Source: Halichondria panicea
Lineage: Eukaryota; Porifera; Demospongiae; Suberitida; Halichondriidae
Direction of reading: 5' to 3'
Length of the DNA stretch: 64,000 bases
NCBI RefSeq assembly: GCF_963675165.1
Contig: NC_087389.1
Coordinates: forward strand, 6,062,621 to 6,126,620
Shown here: positions 22,951 through 33,239 of the stretch, piece after piece
Numbering within the stretch: the first letter of the stretch is position 1
Layout of the letters: each line of letters opens with the position of its first letter
The notes under the pieces: generated by a model
The model's database searches: none
What the model saw: only the letters and a program-made list of their open reading frames with translations
Told to the model about the DNA's origin: nothing
Made by a program: the position numbers and the translations under genes

Positions 22951-23252
22951 GTTGCAACAGAGCTATAAATTACTGTGGTTGCAAGGCTCTGCTAATGCAC
23001 ACTTGAACTTTTGGCATAGATGTTTTTAACAACAATGATGGTCATTCATTACCCACTCCTTGAGTTTTTGCATGCTTTATCATGTGTATAAAACTTTATG
23101 TTATACAAGCTATAAAGTGGATGTGCATATGAGCATGACCTCCTATAAACTACTGCATAATTATAGTCTTCTTAAGTTACAGCTCTCCCTCCCCATGTAG
23201 GGCAAGCGTCCGATAGCTCAGAGCAAGGGTTTGTCTTTATCTCACTCCTATA

Positions 23253-24225
23253 GTGGTGGACATGCTCAACACCATCCTGCAAGAGACCATCACACTCTCC
23301 AAGGGTGATCGAGTAGCAAGTGCCCGAGCTGCCATTATTGTCTTTGTTCTCTGTACGATTATATTCTTTGGCCCGTTAACGATTGGCCATTATGTCTATC
23401 TCTGCATAGCAAGAAAAAATCCAGTCAGTTTTATTACATCTCTCCTTGAAATTATGGGAGTGCTTTTCTTTTTTTATGGCAACAATAATTATCACAAGTA
23501 TTATCAACAGCTGGAGAATTGAGTTAGGTTGTGACTCGACTCTCAATGCGTCATAATCAAATAGCAGCTGCATGCTTTCTCTTTGGGAATGTCTCTAATC
23601 ATGTTCAGATAGTTCCGTCAGTTCTGAAAAAGTTGTTAAAGTTGCTGAAGAGAAAACAACAAAATGTGAAGAAAACAAGATCACCTGATTGGTACACTGC
23701 ATGCACTGCGCTTGATTTGATCATGATGTTTATCAAGATCAACACCATCTACTCGGCTATTGTTGGGATGACACAATCCACTGATTTCTGCAGCAGCACT
23801 GAAGTTGCTGCAAGCTCAGTTTTCCTGTCCTTCTGTGTTCTATACTGGGAATTGCTAGCGAGTTAATCGATGCTTTGGATACGAATTTAAAGAGCAACAA
23901 ACGATAAGTCAATAATTTAATGGTAACTATCGGCATGATTCTTATTGTCACTATTTGCCTTCCCTTTTATTTACTGGCCGATAATTTCCAGCCTCTCGAT
24001 TGTGCGTTCAGTTATGACACTATTGTTGCTAATGTGACCATCAGCACAACCACATGCAACCGGACGGCCAACAGTGGAGTTAGACTGGGGTTTACCCTAA
24101 CCACGCTTATTATCGTCCTCATCTTCTCCGGTGTTTATTTCTATCATGTTCGATTAGCTGAAATAAATCGAAAGAAGCTGAAGAGTAACATTGTTATAAT
24201 TACTGGGAAAGAAACAGTGGTGTAG
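23253..24225 (+). pseudogene. Multi-pass membrane protein, frame broken
   Basis: Three open pieces in different frames. 23,253-23,522 has hydrophobic helices AAIIVFVLCTIIFFG and FITSLLEIMGVLFFF. 23,531-23,866 has a basic stretch KKLLKLLKRKQQNVKK and a helix SVFLSFCVLYWELL. 23,920-24,225 has two helices (VTIGMILIVTICLPFYLL and LTTLIIVLIFSGVYFYHV) around a loop with possible N-glycosylation sites (NVT, NRT) and cysteines. Together they look like one receptor- or transporter-like protein with at least two frameshifts, in an otherwise exon-free plus-strand stretch. I do not recognise the family. Short introns rather than frameshifts are possible, but I see no good splice pairs. Confidence 0.45.
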
Positions 24226-24309
24226 AATTTTATATGTTGTATTGTCATTAAATTATGCTGTGTCTCAGAATTAACTATTATTAAATCAGGAGAATAGCTA
24301 TACATAAAG

Positions 24310-24368
24310 TAGCCTCGACTCCAGCCCCTTGAATAGTGGCCTTTTTCAGCGGCTTGGAATCGAGGCTA
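24310..24368. repeat. Short palindrome
   Basis: TAGCCTCGACTCCAGCC versus GGCTTGGAATCGAGGCTA. Related ends occur near 22,390-22,445 and 41,410-41,425. Confidence 0.65.
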
Positions 24369-24966
24369 TACATAAAGCTAATTAATTTTTTATACAAACA
24401 TAATTTTAAATGATTCTAATAATTATGTAGGTCTGCAGTACTGCAAGTGATAAGGTATGAAGTGGTGTGGTCCATAATGTGCCAATTTAATATATATTAT
24501 ATATATCACTCCTAAAAGTGGTGGGGCTGGTGTTGTAGGTACACTGTTATAGGAATGCTATGAACTTTACGTTATGGTTAGAACATGGGCATGAGGTACA
24601 CAGCCAAAAATCCACGGGCCGTTTCATGCCTGTTACGGGCCCGTTACAGGTATAAATCCACGTGGTGTATTCAACTGTTTGGTTAGGTACTGTTTAGCAG
24701 CCTGTGGATTTCAGCATGTAATCAGCCGTGGAACGGGCTGTAAGCAGTCTGAGCACGGCCTGTAAGCAGCCCTATATGTTCTCAGTTAGTTCCGGTTTGC
24801 TTTTATACAGTTAAAAGCTGAGTTTGGCATGAATAATTCAACGAAGTGTTAAAATTTTTAAGAAACAAACATAGCCAGACAGTTCGACAGTTTACAACAC
24901 TAATAGGAATGTTTCTTCTAGTGCTTGTGCTGCTCGAGTGTGTCACTGTGTGTATAAAGAAGACAC

Positions 24967-25490
24967 GTGAATAATGGTTGGAAAGAAAATAATGTTTCTT
25001 ACATTTATAAATTTTCTGTTTGACTGTTTGTACTACCAGCCATGTCCTCTGTCACACTGTGTGTATAAAGAAGACATGTGAATATCGTTGCAAAGAAAAT
25101 AATGTTTCTTACCAATATAATGTGTTGTTCGACTGTTCGTACTGTCCACAGACCAGCCATGTCCTCTGTCACTGTGTATATAGTGAATATCGTTGCAAAG
25201 AAAATAATGTTTCTTACCAATATAATGTGTTGTTTGACTGTTCGTACTGTCCACAGACCAGCCATGTCCTCTGTCACTGTGTATAATTATAGTGAATATC
25301 GTTGCAAAGAAAATAATGTTTCTTACCAATATAATGTGTTGTTCGACTGTTCGTACTGTCCACAGACCAGCCATGTCCTCTGTCACTGTGTATATAGTGA
25401 ATATGGTTGCAAAGAAAATAATGTTTCTTACCATTATACATTTTTTGTTTGACTGTTTGTACTGTCACAGACCAGCCATGTCCACAGCCA
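24967..25490. repeat. ~105-bp tandem repeat, five units
   Basis: Units start at 24,967, 25,078, 25,183, 25,292 and 25,397 with GTGAATATCGTTGC (first unit diverged). Each contains AAGAAAATAATGTTTCTTAC, TGTTCGACTGTTCG and CAGACCAGCCATGTCC. Lengths are 111, 105, 109, 105 and about 94. Both strands are open over several units only because the unit length is near a multiple of three. Confidence 0.9.
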
Positions 25491-26079
25491 GTAACTTAAC
25501 TAAAGCAAAACACAAACAAAGTTTTTATAATTATTATGAATGATTGCTTACCTGCCAAATTCTGATAGTTCCTAAAGTATAGGTGTGTCTACGATGCTGT
25601 AATTAGACCAACCAATGTAAACGACAATAATTATTATTGTAAAATACCTTCTGGTCATGATGGGTTGAAATCATTGATGGCATGAGCATTCCAATTTATA
25701 TATGTACATCTGTATGTGTGCATCAGTACACGAGTTTAAAGTGAGTTAAATAATTATTAATTGGCTCACATTCTCAAGTAGTGTGACAAGGAACCTCAAT
25801 CTCTCGAGCTCAATCAGTACAGTAATGATGACATAGACACAGGTACATCTGTGTGTGCATACGTACGTAAACGAGTTCGAGTAAGTGAGTCAATAATAGA
25901 ACCTGAATCTTGAGCTCGTAAAGTAATGATGACACAATATCATAGGTATACATTTTATATACCTCGTACTCACTTATATAGTAGTCGTTGTAGAGGTCCT
26001 TTTTAGATGTGTATTCCTATACATAAGCAGCATATTGACCAACATTTTAAAAACCAGCTGAGCACTCACTTATATTAAA

Positions 26080-26450
26080 CGTTGTAGAAGAAGTCAACAA
26101 CCTGCGTCAGAGGCAACCAGATCTGCAATACGAAATAACTCCGTCAACATAACTATTTATACATTACCACATACGCACACCTTGTAGCCTATAGAGCTAG
26201 ACTCCTAGAGACAGTGAAAGAAGAATTGCAGAGACATCTAGCAGCTGACAATGGACAGAAGTGAGTATTAATTAGACCTACTATACTAGCTCCTTATTTA
26301 GACTCTACTTACTTCCTCTCTCTCTCTTTTCTTGCTAGCTGGCCTTGGCAGTCAGCTCCATAAATAATATAATTACTCCATCCATCCTTTAAAGCTGCAA
26401 CTGAACGAGAACATCAAACTGAAGCACCTTTTCAGTCTCTTGGTGGATTT
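26080..26450 (+). other. Exon-like pieces inside the TIR element
   Basis: Coiled-coil-like stretches with plausible splice sites: about 26,085-26,150 reads VVEEVNNLRQRQPDLQYE, about 26,188-26,251 reads ARLLETVKEELQRHLAADNG before a GTGAGT donor, and about 26,395-26,450 reads LQLNENIKLKHLFSLLVDFV. They may be host exons captured by the element. Not recognised; weak. Confidence 0.3.
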
Positions 26451-26711
26451 CGTAGCTAAGCAACTTTCTCTCTGCGCATGCGCATACACTGGCTGCACAG
26501 GCTGTAAGCAGGACGTGGGTGGTACAGGCTGAAACAGGCCTGTTATTTACGGTCCGTATTCAGGACAGGATGTACGTGCTGTAACAGGCCTGTGGTTCCA
26601 GGATGTAAGCGGGCCGTGGGCGATTACATCCGCATACAGGCCCGTATTCCGGCCTGTATTCAACTGATTTTCCCCACGGGCCTGAAACAGGCCTGTGGAT
26701 TTTTGGCTGTG

Positions 26712-26784
26712 TATCTATGTGTTATAGTGTCCCAAAGCTCGAGGGCTTTAGCCCGAGGGATGAGGGACACTATAACCATAGATA
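26712..26784. repeat. Palindrome directly next to the TIR element
   Basis: TATCTATGTGTTATAGTGTC and GACACTATAACCATAGATA pair around a GC-rich loop. It starts at the TA that flanks the larger element. Confidence 0.7.
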
Positions 26785-26905
26785 CCGAATGCACATGTTC
26801 TAACTGATTTAGATCCCAAAAAACCTATTGGCTACTAGAAATGCACTAGCTTAGCAACAGTCAACCTAGCAACTGCATCATTATTCTTTTGAAAACTAAT
26901 ATCTG

Positions 26906-27043
26906 AGTTGGCATCTCTGTGTCTCTACTAAATCTGTGGTCTCTACTCAAGTCAACCCTGTTCCTCCAGTTTGAAGTTGGCATCTCTGTGTCTCTACTAA
27001 ATCTGTGGTCTCTACTCAAGTCAACCCTGTTCCTTCAGTTTGA
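26906..27043. repeat. 69-bp tandem duplication
   Basis: AGTTGGCATCTCTGTGTCTC onward is repeated once with one difference (TTCCTCCAG / TTCCTTCAG). Confidence 0.9.
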
Positions 27044-27099
27044 TGGACAAAAAAATAGTCCTAGCTCCACCCACAAAACGGAAACATCCAGCTCCTCCC

Positions 27100-27420
27100 C
27101 CAGTTTTGCAGCAAACAAGCCCAGCACACTTCCCAAGAAACGAGCGGCTTGTACTACTCTCACAAAGCGAAAGGGAAGACACCTATAAGCTATAATTTGC
27201 AGCAAACAAGCCCAGCAAACTAGAGCGGCTCCTATACTACTCTTAAACAAAGCGAAAGGAACTTTAGGAAGAAGCCAAAGCTAGAATCCCAGCACTTCCA
27301 TACATCCAGCTCCTCCCCCATGCAGCCTTGCAGCAAAAAAGCACAGCACACTGCCCAAAAAACGAGCGTCTCCTACTACCTTCGAACAAAGCCAAAAAAA
27401 GGAAACTAGAGCTTCTCTCT
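27100..27420. repeat. Three diverged repeats
   Basis: The phrase GCAGCAAACAAGCCCAGCA ... ACGAGCGGCT ... AAAGCGAAAGG occurs at about 27,107, 27,200 and 27,327 with decreasing similarity. Confidence 0.65.
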
Positions 27421-27605
27421 TTCATTCTAGTTCTGTTATTATAATTATTACTAGACAAAGCATCTAGCTACAATAATTTTTATGTTATTACATGTGTATC
27501 TTCTTGTAAATCACAATACAATGTACAATGTTGTAGTTTGTAGCCCAGAGCAATCTATAGTACCGGAACTATAGCTCATAGTTCCCTGCTAAATACACTC
27601 AAATG

Positions 27606-27766
27606 GGATCTAAATAATAGTTAGACACTGTTTAGGAAGTTTCTACATGATTTAGAAGCCCAAAGGGCTGGTTGTAGTATCCCGAACGCAGTGAGGGTTC
27701 TACTAGCCCTGAGGACTTCTAAATCATGTGGAAACTTCCTAAACAGTGTCTAAGCATTTTAGATCA
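27606..27766. mobile_element. Fold-back element
   Basis: Arms TTAGACACTGTTTAGGAAGT and ACTTCCTAAACAGTGTCTAA, pairing further through ATGATTTAGAAG. Typical MITE shape. Confidence 0.75.
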
Positions 27767-27967
27767 TAGCAACCATGAGTATTTAGCCAATCAGATTTAA
27801 ATGTTCTTATCTAATCTTTGCTACATGGTTTTCTAAGTGAAGTACAAGATTTTCTATTGAAGTACATGATATTCTAAATTGGATAGAACATTTCCTCTAA
27901 CCAATCAGATTGCAGTATTTATGACAAACATGATCTAATTCCAACTAGGTATTGAAGAGTCTCACAC

Positions 27968-28159
27968 TAGGCCCTGATATATAACATTATTTTTACCTAT
28001 TAATTCTCGAAAAATGTGCTTATTATCAAAAATACAAAAATGCGACATAATCCACCTTCAAGCCAGAAAATGTCGTTATGCAAAACTTAATGTAATGATC
28101 TTTACCAAAAATGGACATTGATGCTAAAAATTATTCTGAGCATAATTTATCAGGGCCTA
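27968..28159. mobile_element. 192-bp MITE
   Basis: Perfect 12-bp termini TAGGCCCTGATA and TATCAGGGCCTA. The outermost TA may be the target duplication. Confidence 0.7.
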
Positions 28160-29073
28160 CATTACACACTGTGCATATGGCAAATGACACTATCATTAGT
28201 AACATACAAATCTTGAGTATAAGCAATAAAAATAATGAACAGTTTGTGCTATGCTAATAATTAACTGATGTGTTCCGAGCTTTCACCTTTGACCCTCAGC
28301 GAGTCCCCACCCAACTTGCCATGGGATGGACTTTGACCTGGGCTTGATACTGATTTCATCTCTGTCGGGTTGGCATAGCGACTGTAGTCTGGAAACTCGG
28401 TAATAGTTTTAGAGAACTTGACTTTCGGAGCCGATCTCCTAGCGTCTCTACAGTGTGTGGGCGTGTGTGGGTGGGGGGTAATTTATAAAGAACAGAAATA
28501 ATGCTGCAACTAAAGTGACTGCTATAGTGTACACACACGATTGGTAATACACAGTGACACTAGCAAGTGTATGCAATGGCCGAGTGGTCTCCCAGTAAAG
28601 TGTACGGATAACTCACTCTGTGTGTCTCTGGCTCCTGGAGGACTTCTCACTCTTGCTATCAGCCTGGGCACAGAAATCAAACAATGTAGGTGGCTACTAA
28701 ATAAGTGTATGCTGTTTGTTACATTGAAACCTGTCTATACCCTACAACTAGCCTCTATAATACAGCCAGGTTAATGGGCTCCATAGCATGTGTTTGGACC
28801 TGTGTTAGCAGGCCACCCTCTATAATACAGCCGGGCCCCAAACCTCTGCCCGGTGCATGGCCACTACCAAACAGGTATGATACAGTGCGTACGTAACTCT
28901 ACTGTATTGCACACAAGCTACACACATGTACAGTGTCTCTCACCTCATGTGACTTGCTGTAGAGGCGCTGTATGATAGGAGTGAGGGGAGAGAAGGTTCG
29001 GGTCATACCACCACCACGTTTACGAGCCTCTCCATTAGCATTCATACGCTGAGCTACTGACGTCATCTGCTTC

Positions 29074-29245
29074 CTGTGTGTGTGTGGGGGGGTGTGTGGT
29101 GGGAGGGTGGGTGTGTGTGTGTGTGTGTGGTGGGAGGGTGTGTGCGTGTGTGTGGTGGGAGGGGGTGTGTGTGGGGGGGAGGGTGTGTGTGTGCGAGGGT
29201 GTGCGTGTGAGTGTGTGTGTGTGTGGGGGGGGTGCAGTCATAGTG
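29074..29245. repeat. (GT)n microsatellite
   Basis: GT tract with GGGAGG interruptions at the acceptor of exon 28,944-29,073, as at 1,489-1,745. Confidence 0.9.
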
Positions 29246-29943
29246 TGCGTATAGGTACCTAATTATAATTCAAGCACGGACATGTTGCAGCAGTTGAACA
29301 TCTTTCAGCAGCCATAACTTTAGTACTGTGACCCTAATTTCAAAAATTTGATGATTTTCTGAAAGCTTAGAAAGTGACCAAAATATTAATGATGTATTTC
29401 AATCCAATATTTAGGTATGGCCATAATTCAACTTTGAACCCTGGGCTATTATTACATGGTATCGTGCTAAATCTGTCATCTCCCAAATATCTGATACTAT
29501 TTGAAAAGTCTTTTTCTAAGCTTTCGGAAAATCATAAAATTGAATCCACGGAATTCAAGTTATGGCGACTGAACGAGTCCACTAACCAATTGATTAAACG
29601 GGGGACATGTACATGTAGTACATACCTGCACATTAATTTATACTATTCACTCACTCTAACACTTCTTGGGGGGTGGCTGTTCGATAGTCAATGGTATTAT
29701 GGTCCTCCCCTTTATCTGCCGCCTCATGACCTCTGTCCTTTGACCCTCACAACCTCTTGTTAGCGGCAGGATCCGGGGGTACAGGGAGACGATTGGAGGA
29801 TCGTTTAGGGGTAGTGGGTGGTTCAGGGGGCGTCTTCCGCACAGGTACTTGACCCCTGCTGGGGGGAGGGGGTTGATAATTCACTTTTGGCATCATTTGA
29901 TAGGATATAAAGAGAGCTACAGAAAACTCTATTTATGACAATT

Positions 29944-30331
29944 ACCGTATACGCTTGATCAGGAGCCGCGGCTACTAAATGTTTCATTTTGCTGGAAGAG
30001 GAGGCTACAATTCAAGAGAGGCCACGTACTGTTCAAGAGCGGCGTTTATTAGCTCCAAAATATTTAGTTAAATTGTTGTTTATAAACTTGAACTCTGTCA
30101 TGAGAAAGTCTTTGTGAAGCACTAACAAGCTGCTACTTGTAGCTACATACATGTAGCTAGCTGCTGGTAATAATTGTTTTTGGCTGCCACATGCAGAAAT
30201 GCTAGAGTCAAAGTTCACTGAGGCTACTATTTGAGAGCGGCTACTAAATGTTTCATTTTGCTAGCAAGGGAGGCTACTATTTGAGTGCGTCCTTTATACA
30301 AGAGCGGCCTCTGATCGAGCATATACGGTAA
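29944..30331. mobile_element. MITE, same insertion as 5,285-5,677
   Basis: Ends TACCGTATACGCTTGATC and GATCGAGCATATACGGTA. Confidence 0.7.
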
Positions 30332-30806
30332 TACAAGAGTGCTCTTGTTTGATAAAATTGGGTCAAATGGACCACGGATAATTACTAACTTTGGGCACAA
30401 AATAATTTCTGAGATACACCCACGGTTATATATACAAACACAAGGAAATAATTACGTGTGTAGAATAATCATTACAGAGTGATTGCACTTACTTCTTATT
30501 GGCTGATGGTGCAGTAGCCCCTCCCCCTCCAGTGGGCGGAGTGTCCTGGTTCATGTGCAGTATTGATGCCATGAGGTCGACGTGATGTTCCCTCATCTTA
30601 GTCAGTCTCTCCTCGTGACTAGTCAGCAGTTTAGTAATGGCAGATTCATGCTCTTTCTCTAGACTGGAGAATGCATCTCGTAACTGTCCATTCTCCTTCT
30701 GTACACTGAGGGGGTGGGGTGGGTGTGGCAAGGGGGAGGGGCTTATTACAGTAACAGTGCAGACAATTGAGTGGTGTAGTTAGGTTATCAACAATTAAAT
30801 ATCGAA

Positions 30807-31021
30807 TACCGTATAGCGGGTAATTTTCGTGGGGGCAAAATATTCGTGGTTTTCGTGATTGAACACTAGCTGGACCACGAATATTTTACCGACGAATGAA
30901 GCGACCTTGACCACCTTTACCTGCAGTGAAAGCAGCAACTACGAACATACTATCCACAAAGTGACTAAATATTGCTCAACCACGAATATTTTGCTCCCCG
31001 AAAATTACCGGCTATACGGTA
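30807..31021. mobile_element. CCGTATAGC-family MITE, complete copy
   Basis: Termini TACCGTATAGCGGGTAATTT and AAATTACCGGCTATACGGTA. The interior has mirrored CACGAATATTTT phrases. Fragments or copies at 240-290, 6,430-6,573, 14,393-14,560, 41,523-41,694 and 53,942-54,123. Confidence 0.75.
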
Positions 31022-31298
31022 GACACTAGCAGTAGCAATTCTCCCAGTGACACACTCTCATACAGACTTGCACACACACCACCATACACACACACTACAC
31101 AATCCCTAATTAAAGGCCCTCCACTTACATAGCGAGCTGCTCGGCCATGTGTGTCAGTTCTCCGGAGAGTGCCCAACAAGTCTCGTACATCATGAGATAG
31201 TGGACACAGATATTCTGACCCATAGCATCGGCCCAATCCACCGGCTTCTGGTTCTCCCTGTCCGTGTGGACCATGCTGTAGCCAAAGTCCATAAGCAG

Positions 31299-31349
<51 letters not shown>

Positions 31350-31405
31350 GGGGGGTGCATGTGTGTGTATGTGTGTGTATGTGGGTGGTGTGTGTGGGGT
31401 AGGGG
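31299..31405. repeat. (GT)n microsatellite
   Basis: GT tract abutting the acceptor (ACAGAG) of the 31,129-31,298 ankyrin exon. Confidence 0.9.
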
Positions 31406-32624
31406 AGTGATACAGCTAGACTTAGAAACTAAAAACATGATTGCATTTTTTCAGTTATCGTTGCTATAGCTATGCGATACACACGTTTCAGACTTGAGCA
31501 AGCACTTATTACACTAACAGCACATACCCACTCACACATCCGCCCACTCACCTGTCGACAGTCGAGGTGTCCTCCCTGTGCTGCAAAGTGGGCGGGGGTC
31601 ACACCAGACTCATCCAGTATCTCCGTCACTTCCGACTGTTTGTTCCTCTTCTTGACTGTCTTGAGAAGCCACTCAAGGCACTTGACATGTGACACTCCAC
31701 TGAACCACCTAGTGGAGGGGGAAATGGTAGTCAATTATTAGGAGACTGAACACAAAATTGCAAAATAATATTCTCAATTTTCAAACACAATTAATTTTAT
31801 GATAGCGGGTTATTTTCAAGGCATTAATTTTTCTCAGATTGCCCAAACTAAACATTCGATGATATACAGAAATGTCGGTGTCAAACGAACAACCAGTAAC
31901 TGCCTATTAGTAAGTGTTCCCTGTACCTGTATAGCGAGCATGGCGGGTATGGTGAATGAGTCATCTGGTATCTGCAGTGCGGAGGAGGGCAGTCCACTCT
32001 CCACTAGGAACTGTATGATGGGCAGGCGGCCACGGAGGGCAGTCTTGTGGGCCAGACAGAAGTGGTGCTCGTTACTACCGTACGTGTCCACCTCGTGACT
32101 GCTCAACATGTGATGCTATGTGGGGGGTAGGACCATTTCCAGTCCAACAAAACACGAGAGAATAGTGAAATCCTCGAGCTCTTTGAGAGGACAGGCATCC
32201 AGTTTAGCCCTCATACCTGCAGTGGGAAAACAAGAGTCTCAATTAAAGTGGATTAATCAATACATGTATAGGTACAGTGTAGGCAGGCCTTCATACTTGT
32301 GTACTAAGCAAAGCAATTAGTGAAGGAGCTTGTACATTAAAGAGCCCTAACAGATAGTTAACGCATGGAAACAGTACAGTACATGCACAGACTATAATTA
32401 TGTAATACAATGTTTCTGATACCAATTAACAATTTCCAACAATATCCTTCAGCTCATGAGGACAGTGAACGTTGCATCAAATAAACAGGAAAGCTGGAGC
32501 CTCCAAAATGCACGATTTACATATTGATTATTTAGCCTACTTGAATAAACAGTATTGAACATGTCACTAGAGAATTAGCTGCTTCCTCTGAATGTGAGGT
32601 GACTTGTGTTGAGTTATTACTCAC

Positions 32625-32851
32625 CCTGACAGCCCGGGGTGTTGAGACAGTAAGTACCATTAGAACAGATGGAGTCATCTTCTCTACACTCATCAATATC
32701 TGGTGGGCCAGGGTGAGTCACACTGTGTACTAGTGCAAGCCAGTCTCCTCACCTGTACAAGATCCCTCCACCTCCTCATATCCCAGGGCACACTCCTTAC
32801 AGCTGTCAGCCCCCGGACCACCACACTCTTTCAGGCATGCCTTATCACACA
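32625..32851 (-). pseudogene. CRELD-like furin-repeat and EGF exons
   Basis: Exon 32,753-32,851 reads CDKACLKECGGPGADSC and CALGYEEVEGSC. Across a 53-nt GT-AG intron, exon 32,625-32,699 reads DIDECREDDSICSNGTYC. The phases join to give SCT-DIDEC, the CRELD arrangement of a furin-like cysteine repeat followed by a calcium-binding EGF domain (D-x-DEC). CRELD proteins act in the ER/secretory pathway. Only this two-exon piece is present; I found no signal peptide or WE-rich N-terminal domain nearby. Both exons are undamaged, so it could be part of an unrecognised gene, but a displaced fragment is more likely. Confidence 0.6.
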
Positions 32852-33239
32852 CTGCATGGATGCAGGTGTGTGTGGGGGTGTGTGCGTAGGGGGGGGGGGG
32901 GGGGCTGTGAAAGTAAATAGTTAATCAGTGCAGCTTGGCCGGAATAGCCAGGTGGCTATTTTTCAGACAATATAGCCATGGCTAAAAAGCGGTCTCTACC
33001 TCGAATATAATGACTAATTTTGCAGTTCTGTCTCCAATGAACAATTAATTTATGCTCTCTATCTGCTAGACCTCACCTAAAATGTAATATTCAGCCGTAT
33101 AAAATGACATCAAAAACCTAGTTTGGGCAGCCAGCACTGGCCAGTATACAGTGGCTGCATTTCAGAGTAGCAATCCGTGCCAGACCAAATTAATGGCCGG
33201 TATGTTGAGGTGGCCTTTAGAGAGCCAGAATAGCGAGAG

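Larger units (their letters stand above)
24599..26711. mobile_element. 2.1-kb terminal-inverted-repeat element with TA duplication
   Basis: The left end CACAGCCAAAAATCCAC and the right end GTGGATTTTTGGCTGTG are exact inverted repeats of 17 bp. Less perfect pairing extends further through GGCCxGTTTCA-like sequence. The dinucleotide TA flanks both ends (24,597-24,598 and 26,712-26,713), as for Tc1/mariner-like elements. Sub-terminal regions at both ends are full of GGCCTGTATTC/AGCAGCC-like short repeats. No transposase is visible, so it is non-autonomous. Inside are a five-unit tandem repeat (24,967-25,490) and exon-like coding pieces (26,080-26,450). Confidence 0.7.
26785..28260. other. Intergenic repeat-rich stretch
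   Basis: Holds a 69-bp tandem pair (26,906-27,043), a degenerate triplicate (27,100-27,420) and two inverted-repeat elements (27,606-27,766 and 27,968-28,159). No gene seen. Confidence 0.6.
28261..32216 (-). pseudogene. Synphilin-like ankyrin/coiled-coil gene, copy B (5'-truncated)
   Basis: Exons: 32,156-32,216; 31,927-32,098; 31,552-31,699 (KCLEWLLKTVKKRNKQ, VTPAHFAAQGGHLDC); 31,129-31,298; 30,493-30,705 (coiled coil); 29,655-29,858 (proline-rich); 28,944-29,073; 28,617-28,663; 28,261-28,447 (ends SLRVKGESSEHIS, stop). From 31,699 to the stop all splice phases agree, so the exon model is good. Two defects: the proline-rich exon has an in-frame TGA where copy A has CGA, and the 31,552 exon is out of phase with the exon before it. 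The first coding exon of copy A is absent. Order of parts (ankyrin, ETC helix, coiled coil, Pro/Ser/basic tail) suggests a cytosolic scaffold; the synphilin-1 assignment is tentative. Confidence 0.65.

Noticed and set aside
25005-25468. Tyr/His-rich open frames over the 105-bp satellite
   Set aside because: Produced by unit lengths divisible by three; unit changes are not codon-like.
24967-25490. Regular ~105-bp repeats as a CRISPR array
   Set aside because: Whole units repeat without unique spacers, and the context is a eukaryotic transposon.
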